A DNA stretch of 64,000 nt, taken from Alphaproteobacteria bacterium (lineage in GTDB: Bacteria; Pseudomonadota; Alphaproteobacteria; Micavibrionales; Micavibrionaceae). The notes under the pieces are model-generated. The model was not told the DNA's origin. It did not search any database and saw only the letters and a list, made by a program, of their open reading frames with translations. The stretch spans positions 124,001 through 188,000 of the forward strand of contig JAUIIA010000001.1 in NCBI GenBank assembly GCA_030432025.1. Direction: 5' to 3'. Shown here piece by piece: positions 1 through 9,496 of this stretch (position 1 is the first letter of the stretch; each line of letters starts with the position of its first letter). A program made the position numbers and the translations under genes.

Positions 1-992
1 CCTTGCGGCACAAAGCCTGCACCTCTGGAATAGAGGTGGGCCTCTAGCGTGCTTTCCAACAGGTTCGAGGCTTTAGCCAATGTGAGTTTTTTACGGGCAT
101 TTTGTGGATCTCTTAATTTGATACCCACCACATATAATTCGTCAAAGCCGTGATCGCGGATATTCTTGATTTCCTCCTGATCGCTTGTGGGGTTGTAAGT
201 GATGTTCACCGCCATACCGTTTATCACGGCCTTATCGAAATCGAACATCCATTCCACTGCCGGATCGATACTGACATCATCATTGTTGACGTTCGTTTTC
301 GCGAAATCGGGGCTGAACGCAATATCTTGTTTGATCAAGCGGCTATAGGCTTCCAGCACGCGCGTATTGTTCCTGTACCCCACCACCAGCCATTTATCGG
401 GCAGAAGTTGCGATTGTGAAACCGTGTACTCTTCGCCCTTTCTCAGCTTATTTGCCGGTATTTCTTTCAAAGATTGTTTAGCTACATAAGGTGCACGGTT
501 CGGGCCAACTTTCGAGACAAGCCACGTCCATAAATTATCGAGACCTTCCTGATCTCCTGCCTTATCGAGTTTTTTATATTCAAACCAGTAGCTTCTGCCT
601 GCTTCATATTCATTGACCGACAGGCGCTCATCATGATCTTCAACCATGATCTGATCGGGGAATATTCTGATTTTCAGGCTCGGCGGATTATCATCAAGGT
701 AGAATTTTGTCTCCAAGCGCACCGGCATCATCAGAACGGGTGCGTTTTCCTTCAGTTGCTTAAACTCGGTTGCCCGGCTTGCGAAGGCCTGTGATTTGAA
801 ATCCTCAACGGCGTAGCGATCCCTATAATCCACCACTGTAAATTTATCAGGGCTGGCGACAGGGAAGTTTACGGTTTTGCCGTTTTTATTGATGCGCTTT
901 CGCTTAGCGTTCAAACGTGTGAGCCTGTCTTTGCTCTTCTTGCTTATTTGCTTCAGGCCTGTAAACCTGCCGAATAATTCTTCTCTAGGCAT
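1..992 (-). CDS. large uncharacterised protein, N-terminal 330 residues (3' end outside window)
   Basis: An open frame begins with ATG at 992 and stays open for 330 codons to the left edge, so the C-terminus is missing. The start lies 1 bp after the stop of the 964-residue gene upstream, so the two are almost certainly co-transcribed. The N-terminus is lysine/arginine rich (about residues 14-36). No signal peptide or membrane segment is visible. Around residues 85-110 there is a segment with PVRLETKF followed by IRIFPDQI. From memory, similar segments occur in large hypothetical proteins near phage-tail-like or contractile injection gene sets; I could not check this. I do not recognise a named family, and the function is unknown. 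Confidence 0.85.
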   Translation of the reverse strand, partial: MPREELFGRFTGLKQISKKSKDRLTRLNAKRKRINKNGKTVNFPVASPDKFTVVDYRDRYAVEDFKSQAFASRATEFKQLKENAPVLMMPVRLETKFYLDDNPPSLKIRIFPDQIMVEDHDERLSVNEYEAGRSYWFEYKKLDKAGDQEGLDNLWTWLVSKVGPNRAPYVAKQSLKEIPANKLRKGEEYTVSQSQLLPDKWLVVGYRNNTRVLEAYSRLIKQDIAFSPDFAKTNVNNDDVSIDPAVEWMFDFDKAVINGMAVNITYNPTSDQEEIKNIRDHGFDELYVVGIKLRDPQNARKKLTLAKASNLLESTLEAHLYSRGAGFVPQ

Positions 993-993
993 A

Positions 994-3888
994 TCAGTCT
1001 TCCCCCTGATGAATAAGTGCGTCGGCATGGAACATCACCCGCACAGGGTTTTGGTACGTCAAGCGCGCCATTTGCGCGGAATTTTCGCCCCATTTAACGT
1101 TCTCGATCTTTTTTCCGGCCAGCCATGTTCTATCAATTGTCAGATGCGACAAACCGTCGAGGTCTTCTTGATTTTCCGCAACATTGTTCCATGAGAAATC
1201 CTGAATGATTGACGGTACGCCTGCCCATGGCTCTTCGGGCACGGCCATGTCCAGCCCGAAACGCGGTTCGGACACATGCTCCTCAAACACAAAAAACCAC
1301 CCCGCGCGCTCGTCACCCTTTTCAACAGAACCTGTCAGTTCCTTGATATCCAGATTAAAGCCGAGGAAATGCGCATTGTCGGAGATTTTCCCTCGGAAGA
1401 CAGGCATTTCCGTTTTAGCCCGTGCGACATCGGCATAGCGCGTGATGTCTTCGTATTTCATCTCTGCAGACGGATCGATCACCGTCCATTCCGCGTCCTT
1501 AATTGTGCGCTTCGGCTTCCAATTTGCCTGCACCGCATAGACAACCAGATTTGGATAACGGCGTAGCAAGTCTCCCTTAACCAACAAGACCGTACGGCTC
1601 TCCTTGCTTCCCGGCTCAAAGCCGTAAGCATGCTTGCCGAGTTTTGATTTCGGTTTCCATTCATGGATATTGCCGATATCCTTTTGGTTCGGCTTACCGA
1701 TGTAATCCCAGAATTTTTTAAACCATGTACCGTTTAACCTTGCCGGATAATCCCGCCACGCCAGCTCGCGGCTCATTTCATGATTCAATCCCATCAAGTA
1801 GGACTCAATAAATTTAGGATTTACTGACAATATTGATGCGCTGTTGTCCGGTATGGCGCCGAAACCGGGCAAAAGGAATTCAGGGTTCATGGCTTGCAGT
1901 TTTTTATAAACGGCCTCATCGAACTCCAGCGGAACATCTGCGAATTTCGGAATGGGAACGGATGTTGAACTGGTCGGAGAAAGCCCTGAAATTCGCCCGT
2001 ACACATCTTTCTGCACATTGACCTTGGGGTTGGTTTTGACGCGAATTTTTTGCGCGACCGTCCTTAAATTCAGGTCCTTGTTGACACTTCCCTCCTCGGT
2101 CGCAGAGCCGTTACTCACAGGGAGCGTTGCCTTTGCCGAAAAACTCGCAGCGCTGATCGGAATATTTATGTATGTGTCTGCAAGAACGACTTTTTTCTTT
2201 TTCGGAGAACCTGTCGCGCTTTGCACAGTTTGCTGTGCTTCATAATTAACGTCATAGCTCATGAAGCTTGAAGGCTTAAACTGAGCGAGTTTTTTGATTG
2301 TTTGTGTAGGCTGAATACAGGCCTGCACGACTTTACCGGAAATTTTCCCAGCCTCCAGCGTACTGTTATTCTGCGGATACAGCTTTCTTAAAACCTTATG
2401 CTGACGTGCCGATTGTCTGCGCATTTGGCTATCGGTTACCCCCGTCGGTACGAACGCGCTTTCCTTGATCTTATAAAAGATGGTTTTCTTGTCGGTTGTT
2501 GCGGAAAGCTTACGGTGCATATTGTTACTTAACTGGAGCAAAGCCTCATCGCTTAGCTTGGCAATATTTTTGTGTACTTTCTCACTGACGGTGACAGCTA
2601 GTCGCGCTTTTTGCAGCTCGATCTGGATGTCCCTAACGTTGCGGGCATGCTCCCAAGCCTTGGCCATGTAATCTTCCTGATGCAAACGTATAACGTCCGC
2701 GCCCACGCCTGAAATCGCGCGCTGGTCTGGGGACAGGTTCGCTTCGCTCATCCATGTTGGCAAATCCTGCGTTTTATCGACCGCTACAGGGTTTTGCCAA
2801 CGGCCATACACAGGCGGCGTAACGACAGGGTCGTGTTCCAGCGGGTCGTAGTTTTGCTTATCATCCGGCTTTTTCGTTTTCTTCAGCAGCGTTTCAGTCA
2901 GCTTTTGTTCAAACTTCTTTTTGTGGCGCGGGTGCTGTTTCTTTGGCTTCGCGATCGGGGAGGTAAGCGCCCCCTTAAAACTTACAATCGGCTCTTTTGC
3001 ATCCTGTGGCAGATTGCCCAGTTGCTGCACATCCAGCCCTCCGCGCGGATTGGATAAATCCAAATCCTTCAGCCCAATAGTCTCATCTGCCGGGAATGGA
3101 GTTAGGCGGCGCAACAACTCTTCCAGATCGGCATTAGCCGTCATGAAGGACCACTGGTAGTATACAGGCAGGTCTAGGCTCTGCGTGTCCCCAGCCCATG
3201 CGTCGCTGTAATTCGTGACATCTACGTCTTGCCCCAAGCCCGCAAGACGTCCAGCCTCAAAGCACGGCACAAGAAACGCTTGATAGCTTGTATTTCTTTT
3301 CAAACGGACAGGACACACAAGGCGAGAAATAAAACTTTCAGGCTGCTCTTTATAAAGCTCTGACAGATTATTATTAGCAGCAGACCCCGCGAAACCGGAT
3401 TGCTGGACATGCGCCCAAGCGAAAAGTTGCTCCAGATCCGGTAAAAGCGTGCCGGCTTCGGATTTAATCGACAAGATGCCGTTGTTACCATGCCCAGTTG
3501 CCGAAAACTGATAATCCGCCTGCTGCTCCAAGACAACCAGTGCCAGCCACGGCCTGAGCCTTCCGCTGTTGCTTTTATTTGTAAATGAATAGGCCCACGG
3601 CAATTCCGCAGACTTGAATTCGATAAACGGAAAAAAGTTCGGTTCGAAATCAGGCGTGTTAGGCTTGGGCTCTGTACGATGAATTTGCGATTGCTGCAGA
3701 CCAATCACATCTGCGGGACCGCGAATCTCAAAATTTTGATGAATATCCTCGTAGTCACCCTTTAGGCGCACACCAAAGCTTATATTGTTATTCGCCTGTG
3801 TCGGGCGCCCATACTGATCCGCTTCCTGACCCAATGACAGAGCAAGACCACGCTGAAGACAAGAATAAAATCTCAAGCTTTCTGCCAT
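994..3888 (-). CDS. 964-residue uncharacterised protein
   Basis: This large soluble protein has no signal peptide and no transmembrane segment that I can see. An N-terminal region (about 1-160) contains the hydrophobic motif LRPWLALVVLE at 111-121. A strongly basic, lysine-rich patch (KPKKQHPRHKKKFEQKL) follows near residues 315-335, and the C-terminal third has many aromatic residues. The ATG at 3888 has only a weak ribosome site before it. It is directly followed by the partial gene at 992, suggesting a two-protein (or larger) operon. The combination of a giant size, an RPWLALVVL segment and a PVRLET protein downstream recalls unannotated components of contractile-injection-like clusters, but this is inference from memory. 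No catalytic motif was identified. Confidence 0.85.
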   Translation of the reverse strand: MAESLRFYSCLQRGLALSLGQEADQYGRPTQANNNISFGVRLKGDYEDIHQNFEIRGPADVIGLQQSQIHRTEPKPNTPDFEPNFFPFIEFKSAELPWAYSFTNKSNSGRLRPWLALVVLEQQADYQFSATGHGNNGILSIKSEAGTLLPDLEQLFAWAHVQQSGFAGSAANNNLSELYKEQPESFISRLVCPVRLKRNTSYQAFLVPCFEAGRLAGLGQDVDVTNYSDAWAGDTQSLDLPVYYQWSFMTANADLEELLRRLTPFPADETIGLKDLDLSNPRGGLDVQQLGNLPQDAKEPIVSFKGALTSPIAKPKKQHPRHKKKFEQKLTETLLKKTKKPDDKQNYDPLEHDPVVTPPVYGRWQNPVAVDKTQDLPTWMSEANLSPDQRAISGVGADVIRLHQEDYMAKAWEHARNVRDIQIELQKARLAVTVSEKVHKNIAKLSDEALLQLSNNMHRKLSATTDKKTIFYKIKESAFVPTGVTDSQMRRQSARQHKVLRKLYPQNNSTLEAGKISGKVVQACIQPTQTIKKLAQFKPSSFMSYDVNYEAQQTVQSATGSPKKKKVVLADTYINIPISAASFSAKATLPVSNGSATEEGSVNKDLNLRTVAQKIRVKTNPKVNVQKDVYGRISGLSPTSSTSVPIPKFADVPLEFDEAVYKKLQAMNPEFLLPGFGAIPDNSASILSVNPKFIESYLMGLNHEMSRELAWRDYPARLNGTWFKKFWDYIGKPNQKDIGNIHEWKPKSKLGKHAYGFEPGSKESRTVLLVKGDLLRRYPNLVVYAVQANWKPKRTIKDAEWTVIDPSAEMKYEDITRYADVARAKTEMPVFRGKISDNAHFLGFNLDIKELTGSVEKGDERAGWFFVFEEHVSEPRFGLDMAVPEEPWAGVPSIIQDFSWNNVAENQEDLDGLSHLTIDRTWLAGKKIENVKWGENSAQMARLTYQNPVRVMFHADALIHQGED

Positions 3889-4016
3889 AGGATTTTCTAT
3901 CTTTTGTATTTATCGATAGTTGTACCCTAGACAAAAATTACGCGCACAAAAAGCTTTCGGAGTATTAAATTACAATTTATGCCCATGAAGAATGAAGTAA
4001 CGCGAAAATGAAAATA

Positions 4017-4058
4017 TCGTCTATCGAGAGACTTGAACTCCCATTCGCTCCGCGAATG
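4017..4058 (-). other. possible remnant of a second class II tRNA 3' half
   Basis: Read on the minus strand, there is a 7-bp hairpin like a long variable arm (4042-4058), then GGGAGTTCAAGTCTCTC, which folds as a T-arm and shares 15 identical bases (4026-4040 on the plus strand) with the tRNA-Leu T-arm further right. No anticodon arm or acceptor partner is present, so it is not a functional tRNA. It may be an older, more decayed integration scar than the copy at 4125. Confidence 0.4.
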
Positions 4059-4124
4059 AATATAAAATGTGAGAGTTCCCTTTGGCGAGCGGTTAGGAAA
4101 ATTTCTAAAGATAAGCATCAGCTG

Positions 4125-4188
4125 GATAATGGTGCCTCCGGAGAGACTTGAACTCTCACTCCCTAACGGGAACCGGATTTTGAATCCG
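4125..4188 (-). repeat. attachment-site-like copy of the tRNA-Leu 3' part (64 bp)
   Basis: These 64 bases are identical to 18855-18918, which is the 3' end of the intact tRNA-Leu(CAA): CCA end, T-arm, variable arm and the 3' side plus loop of the anticodon arm. Identity stops sharply inside the anticodon stem. The orientation is the same as in the intact gene and the copy lies on the 3' side of that gene, as expected for the distal att site of an element that integrated into the tRNA 3' end. It separates the unknown gene block on the left from the efflux block on the right. The surrounding stretch 3889-4302 has no other gene. Confidence 0.85.
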
Positions 4189-4243
4189 TCAAGGCTAAAT
4201 ATAAGCCTTTGAAGTGATTAAATAATTCTTCATTAAGATTTTG

Positions 4244-4265
4244 AGTGTGTAGTAAAGTGTGTAGT
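4244..4265 (+). repeat. tandem 10-bp direct repeat beside the att-like copy
   Basis: AGTGTGTAGT occurs twice, at 4244-4253 and 4256-4265, separated by AA, about 55 bp from the end of the tRNA-derived repeat. Short direct repeats next to an attachment site are the usual form of integrase arm-type binding sites. That reading is inference, since no integrase gene is present here. Confidence 0.35.
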
Positions 4266-4302
4266 CTCTGACACAAAAAAGACAGCAAAAAGCTGCACTG
4301 TA

Positions 4303-4923
4303 TTAAGCCCCCTTATCAACCATCTCAGACTTAATAATTCTACGAATGCCGTAGTTTAGGTCATCCAGAATAGTATCAAGCGAGTTGTTTATTCTCGCCA
4401 AGATCATCTGCCCTACTATAAAACTGTGTACGGTTGAGGCTATCTCTTCAGCCCTTGTGTCTTCGTCCAAACTATTTGTATCAATCATTTCACGAATGGC
4501 AGTCGCATAATAAATTTGATAACGACCAAGAATTTCAGAGGCTTTTGTCCGAACCGCCTCTTCTTCGCAAGCCATTTCCAAGCCTAAGGTAACGAATAGA
4601 GCGCCAAACACACATCCTGATTTTGCCTTCATCTCTGTTTGGACTTCAAAGATTTTTTCAGAGAACTCTTCAAAACGTTTTTGGGGCGCTTTTGATGAGT
4701 AGAATACTTCGTCCAGTAGGGGCTCATATTCCCTGTAGTGATGTTCCATTAAACACACAGCCAGATCCGCTTTGGATTTGAAATAGTGATAAAAGCTCCC
4801 CTTGCGGACATCCGCCTCTAAACAAATATCGTCAACACTGACAAGATTATAACTTTTTTGCCACATCAAGCGTGTTGCTGCACATATCAAACTTTGTTTC
4901 GTATCTATTTGGTCTTGAGACAT
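4303..4923 (-). CDS. TetR/AcrR-family transcriptional regulator
   Basis: This 206-residue protein has a typical TetR N-terminal helix-turn-helix (about residues 10-57, with RKGSFYHYFKSKADL as the recognition-helix region) and an all-helical C-terminal ligand domain. It is the last gene of the minus-strand efflux operon, 15 bp after the stop of the outer membrane component, so it is probably co-transcribed with the pump and may sense a substrate or exert feedback. The divergent TetR gene at 10805 is the more likely main repressor because it sits at the operon's operator. The ligand is unknown. Confidence 0.9.
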   Translation of the reverse strand: MSQDQIDTKQSLICAATRLMWQKSYNLVSVDDICLEADVRKGSFYHYFKSKADLAVCLMEHHYREYEPLLDEVFYSSKAPQKRFEEFSEKIFEVQTEMKAKSGCVFGALFVTLGLEMACEEEAVRTKASEILGRYQIYYATAIREMIDTNSLDEDTRAEEIASTVHSFIVGQMILARINNSLDTILDDLNYGIRRIIKSEMVDKGA

Positions 4924-4938
4924 CGTATAGCGCCAGAA

Positions 4939-6357
4939 TCAATATTCTTCTGGCTGGCTCCCGCCACCCAGAACTTTGTATAGATTTACAAGATTAGACA
5001 ATCTTTGGCGCTCAATCTGGATTTCTTGTTGCTGGAAAGTGTAAAGCTCACGTTGTGAATCGAGAACACTCAAGAAGCTATCAATTCCGGACTTATAACG
5101 TGCCTGAGAGACGTCATAAACTTTCTGGGCAGCAGCAACGAGGCGTCGCTGTGCTTTGAGTTGTGCATCCAATGTTTCGCGCGCCGCAAGCTCGTCGGAG
5201 ACTTCACGGAAAGCAATCTGAATGGCCTGCTCATAATTAACAACAGCTTTCTCTTTGCGAATCTCTGCCAGGTCAAGATTGGCTTGATTACGCCCACCTT
5301 GGAAAATCGGCAGTGTAATTTGCGGCAGGAAGGCCCAAGCGCCTGCAGCGCCGGAGCTGAAAAGATTCCCCAGACTCTGACTAGCAAAACCATACGTGCC
5401 GGTTAAGGTAATGCTGGGGAAAAATGCCGCTCTTGCCGCGCCAATATCGGCGTTACAGGACAAGAGTTCATATTCCGCCTGACGAATATCAGGGCGCGTC
5501 AGCAAGATTTCAGAAGGTAAGCCTGGATCAAGGTTATCTTTAATAGATACCTCATCAAGTGTAGTTTCCGGAAGATAATCGTTGTCTTGCGCTATACCCA
5601 TAAGTAGAAACAGCGCATTTTTATCTTGTGCAACAAAGCGGCTGTATTGATGCAGGTTAACCCGTGCAGTTTCAACGGCGGTCGCAGCGCGTGCTACATC
5701 TTGTTCAGTCGAAACGCCTTTCTCCAAACTCTCGGCAAGAATATCGTAAGTGCTTTGCTGTGCTTTGAGCGTTTTTTGTGTCAGGGACAACAATTTTTGA
5801 TCGGCGAGTAGTTGTAAATAGGCGTTAGCCGTTTCTGCAATTAAGGCGTTACGGACAACTTCATGCGCTTCCTGCGTCGCGAGATAGGTATTGATCGCAG
5901 ACTCATTATTGCTGCGTATCTTACCGAACAAATCGAGTTCATAAGCAGCGACACCTATGTTGGCTTCATACAGTTCGGTTTTTTGCGATCGACCTGCCAG
6001 TGTGCTTTTATCCGAACCTTCGGATATAGTGGCATCGCCATTGGCGTTTAAATTGGGGAACAGATTGGCGCGTTCTATGCGGTAAAGAGCGCGGGCTTCT
6101 TCTATATTTAGAGCTGTTGTTCTTAGGTCCTTATTGTTTTGTAAGGCCGTGCCAATGACTAAGTGAAATTCGGAAGAATTAAAAAACTCCTTCCAGTCCA
6201 TCTGAGTGGCAAGTTCTTCTCCGATAGGCATTTCATAGCCAGGTATGTCATGCCAGCTCTGCGCAGCTGAAAACTCGGGCCTTGCAAAATCAGGAATCAT
6301 TGTGCAGCTGGATAGTATCGTTACTGCCATCAAAATGGGTATAGATCTATGCTTCAT
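4939..6357 (-). CDS. RND efflux outer membrane lipoprotein (NodT/OprM family)
   Basis: This is the outer membrane channel of a tripartite RND pump. I place the start at 6357, where the protein begins MKHRSIPILMAVTILSSC, a lipoprotein signal peptide ending in an LSSC lipobox; an upstream in-frame ATG at 6417 would bury that signal. The rest shows the two long alpha-helical hairpin repeats of the TolC/OprM family, and the C-terminus carries the conserved ARYKSGIDSFLSVLDSQREL segment. The length of about 472 residues is normal. It overlaps the 3' end of the pump gene by 11 bp, which implies translational coupling. Confidence 0.95.
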   Translation of the reverse strand: MKHRSIPILMAVTILSSCTMIPDFARPEFSAAQSWHDIPGYEMPIGEELATQMDWKEFFNSSEFHLVIGTALQNNKDLRTTALNIEEARALYRIERANLFPNLNANGDATISEGSDKSTLAGRSQKTELYEANIGVAAYELDLFGKIRSNNESAINTYLATQEAHEVVRNALIAETANAYLQLLADQKLLSLTQKTLKAQQSTYDILAESLEKGVSTEQDVARAATAVETARVNLHQYSRFVAQDKNALFLLMGIAQDNDYLPETTLDEVSIKDNLDPGLPSEILLTRPDIRQAEYELLSCNADIGAARAAFFPSITLTGTYGFASQSLGNLFSSGAAGAWAFLPQITLPIFQGGRNQANLDLAEIRKEKAVVNYEQAIQIAFREVSDELAARETLDAQLKAQRRLVAAAQKVYDVSQARYKSGIDSFLSVLDSQRELYTFQQQEIQIERQRLSNLVNLYKVLGGGSQPEEY

Positions 6358-9300
6358 GTGTCTGTTCTTTCTCTTGATCTGCGCTTTGCCCTTTGTTTCT
6401 GCTGAATGTTTTTTCAACAGCTACATAGAACATAGGCACGAAGAAAATGGCAAGGAAGGTTGCAGCGGCCATACCGCCTAAAACGGCGATACCGATGGCA
6501 TTTTGGCTGGCTGCCCCTGCGCCGCTAGCCAGAGCTAGAGGCGTCACGCCCAACATAAAGGCCATAGAGGTCATAATAATCGGGCGGAAACGCTGTTTGG
6601 CCGCGATAGAAACCGCCTCCATAAGACTATGCCCTTCTTCTTTCAGGTCTTTTGCAAATTCGACAATCAGAATGGCATTTTTTGACGCAAGTCCGACGGT
6701 GGTCAAAAGAGCTACCTGTAAATAGACGTCATTCGCAAGACCAAACACATACGCGGCAATCGCGGCACCCAATACACCAAGCGGCACCACTAACATCACG
6801 GCTAGAGGCACGGCCCAGCTTTCATAAAGCGCGGCAAGGCATAAAAACACGATCAACACAGATAAGGCATAAAGCATCGGAGCCTGTGAGCCTGTTTGAC
6901 GTTCTTCGTAAGACAATCCGTACCATTCAATTCCTATGCCTTCCGGCAGGGTATCAATGATCTTCTGAATTTCTTCCATAGCAACGCCTGTACTAACCCC
7001 TGGTGCGGGCGCACCTTGAATATTGACAGAAGAGTTACCGTTAAAGCGTTCTAACTTAGGTGAACCGTAAACCCATTGTGCTGATGAGAAGGTATTAAAC
7101 GGTACCATTTTGTCCTCAGCGTTACGAACATACCAGTTATCAAGATCCTCAGGCATCATCCGGTGTGGTGCGTCCGCCTGTAAATACACGCGCTTAATTC
7201 GCCCTTTATCAACAAAGTCATTTACATAGCTGGACCCCCAAGCAATCTGCAGCGTCCTATTAATATCATCCAGAGAAAGACCTAAAGCCGAAGCTTTTTC
7301 ACTATCAATGTCGATCTTGAATTGGGGGACGTCATCAAGCCCGTTAGGACGCACTTGTGTTAACTTAGGGTTTTGACTGGCCGCACCTAAAAGCTGGTTG
7401 CGGGCGTCCATCAGAGCTTCATGCCCCAAACCGCCACGGTCGACTAATTGAAAGTCAAAACCGGAAGAGTTGCCAAGTTCGCGGATCGGAGGCGGGAAGA
7501 AGGCAAAAGCCATCGCATCTTTGATCTGCCATAGCGCACCACCTGCTTGTTGCGCAATCGCAAAGACGCTTTGGTCTTTTTCAGTTCGTTCATCCCAGTC
7601 TTTTAGACTGATAAAGCCGAAAGCCGCATTTTGAGCTGAGCCTGCAAAACTAAAACCGACAACGGTAAAGAGGTGTTCAACCGTATCCTGCTGGTTTTCA
7701 AGGAAGTAATCCTCGACCTGCTCGACGGCCTCTAATGTTCGTTCTGCCGTTGAACCCGGCGGTGTATTGACCATCAGGAACATATTCCCCTGGTCTTCAT
7801 CCGGAAGGAAGGAGCCGGGAAGTTGCGCAAAAATGGCTACAAGTCCACCAACCAGCAATACATACACAACGAAAGACCGCTTGATACGCGCAGCCATACC
7901 CGTAGAGGCCTTTTGATAACCATCACGCCCTTTGTTGAAATACTTGTTAAACCAGCCGAAAAACCCGGTCTCGCCGCGGCGCTTACCGCCTTCTTCATGT
8001 TTGAGAATTGTTGCACACAAAGATGGAGAAAGAATTAGCGCAACAATAACCGATAAGGCCATAGCCGCTACGATGGTAATAGAGAACTGGCGGTAAATCG
8101 CCCCGGCAGAGCCGCTGAAAAAGGCCATCGGAATAAACACAGTTGAAAGAACAACCGCAATCCCGACCAAAGCGCCCGTAATCTGATCCATCGATTTGCG
8201 GGTGGCCTCTTTCGGCGACAAGCCTTCTTCGCTCATAATCCGTTCAACGTTTTCAACAACAACAATGGCGTCATCCACGAGCAATCCAATGGCCAACACC
8301 ATCGCAAACATGGTCAGCACATTGATAGAAAAACCGAAGGCCAAAAGCACAGCAAACGTACCGAGCAAAACGACGGGGACGGCGATGGTTGGAATAAGCG
8401 TTGCGCGCAGATTTTGCAAAAACAGCAGCATCACAAAGAAAACCAGAACGACAGCTTCAATCAGCGTATGCACCACGGATTCAATGGAAACTTCAATGAA
8501 GGGCGTTGCGTCCAGAGGATAGTTGATTTTGACATCTTCAGGCAAATATTCCGCAAGCTCTTCAACACGTTCCTTAACCAGTTCAGCTGTTTCCAGAGCG
8601 TTCGCTCCGGTAGCGAGCGTAACAGCCATACCTGCAGCAGGCTTTCGCTTATAACGCACTATCCGGTCATACCCTTCTGAACCAATTTCAATTTTGGCTA
8701 CATCTTTGAGCCGCACTTGTGACCCGTCCGTATTAACCCTTAAAACAATGCGCTCAAAATCTTCAACGGTACTAAGGCGAGCTTGCGCCTTGACTGTCGC
8801 GTTGATTTGCTGATGTGGCGCGGCTGGCATTCCACCTAATTGCCCGGCTGAGATGTCTGTGTTTTGGACTTGCACGGCTCTTTGGACATCCAAAGGTGTC
8901 AAATTATAACTGTAGAGTTTGGCTGGATCGAGCCAGATCCGCATAGCATGTTGTTCACCAAAAACCTGAACATTTCCTACCCCGTTTACACGTGAAATCT
9001 GATCTCGGAAATTACTGACAAGCATATCGCTAAGCTCGCCTTGTGACATGCTGCCATCTTCGGAATAAACGCCGATAATCAATAAAAAGTTATCATTTGA
9101 TTTTGTAACGGTAACACCGAGCGCCTGCACCTCCTGAGGCAACTGTGAAACCGCTCCTTGCACTTTGTTTTGGGTCTGAACCTGCGCGATGTCAGGATCA
9201 GCTTCCGGCTCGAAGGTCAACGTAATAGCCATAGAACCATCGGAGCTGTTGGAAGTGAAATAACGTAAATTATCAATTCCCGTCAGGCGTTGCTCGATCA

Positions 9301-9490
9301 CCTGCGTGACAGCATTTTCCACCGTTTCGGCGGACGCTCCGGGGTAACTGGCGTTAATCGCCACGGTTGGTGGTGCAACTTTAGGGTATTGCTCAATCGG
9401 TAAGGCCTGTATGGACAGCACCCCTGCCAACATAATCACAATCGCAATCACCCACGCAAAAACGGGGCGGTCAATAAAAAAACGAGCCAT
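6347..9490 (-). CDS. RND multidrug efflux permease, HAE1 family (AcrB/MexB type)
   Basis: This 1047-residue inner membrane proton antiporter starts MARFFIDRPVFAWVIAI, the hallmark N-terminus of AcrB-type pumps. It has the expected twelve transmembrane segments, with large periplasmic loops after TM1 and TM7. The TM4 motif GLLVDDAIVVVENVERIM contains the paired aspartates of the proton relay. The second half repeats the fold (GLASKNAILIVEFAKD). It lies 6 bp after the adaptor gene and upstream of the outer membrane channel. Drug export is expected, but the substrate range cannot be read from the sequence. Confidence 0.97.
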   Translation of the reverse strand: MARFFIDRPVFAWVIAIVIMLAGVLSIQALPIEQYPKVAPPTVAINASYPGASAETVENAVTQVIEQRLTGIDNLRYFTSNSSDGSMAITLTFEPEADPDIAQVQTQNKVQGAVSQLPQEVQALGVTVTKSNDNFLLIIGVYSEDGSMSQGELSDMLVSNFRDQISRVNGVGNVQVFGEQHAMRIWLDPAKLYSYNLTPLDVQRAVQVQNTDISAGQLGGMPAAPHQQINATVKAQARLSTVEDFERIVLRVNTDGSQVRLKDVAKIEIGSEGYDRIVRYKRKPAAGMAVTLATGANALETAELVKERVEELAEYLPEDVKINYPLDATPFIEVSIESVVHTLIEAVVLVFFVMLLFLQNLRATLIPTIAVPVVLLGTFAVLLAFGFSINVLTMFAMVLAIGLLVDDAIVVVENVERIMSEEGLSPKEATRKSMDQITGALVGIAVVLSTVFIPMAFFSGSAGAIYRQFSITIVAAMALSVIVALILSPSLCATILKHEEGGKRRGETGFFGWFNKYFNKGRDGYQKASTGMAARIKRSFVVYVLLVGGLVAIFAQLPGSFLPDEDQGNMFLMVNTPPGSTAERTLEAVEQVEDYFLENQQDTVEHLFTVVGFSFAGSAQNAAFGFISLKDWDERTEKDQSVFAIAQQAGGALWQIKDAMAFAFFPPPIRELGNSSGFDFQLVDRGGLGHEALMDARNQLLGAASQNPKLTQVRPNGLDDVPQFKIDIDSEKASALGLSLDDINRTLQIAWGSSYVNDFVDKGRIKRVYLQADAPHRMMPEDLDNWYVRNAEDKMVPFNTFSSAQWVYGSPKLERFNGNSSVNIQGAPAPGVSTGVAMEEIQKIIDTLPEGIGIEWYGLSYEERQTGSQAPMLYALSVLIVFLCLAALYESWAVPLAVMLVVPLGVLGAAIAAYVFGLANDVYLQVALLTTVGLASKNAILIVEFAKDLKEEGHSLMEAVSIAAKQRFRPIIMTSMAFMLGVTPLALASGAGAASQNAIGIAVLGGMAAATFLAIFFVPMFYVAVEKTFSRNKGQSADQEKEQTHEA

Positions 9491-9496
9491 AATATT

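Noticed and set aside
3927-4118. Short minus-strand frame in the 3889-4302 gap
   Set aside because: It lies over the tRNA-derived scars, has no ribosome site and no recognisable features.
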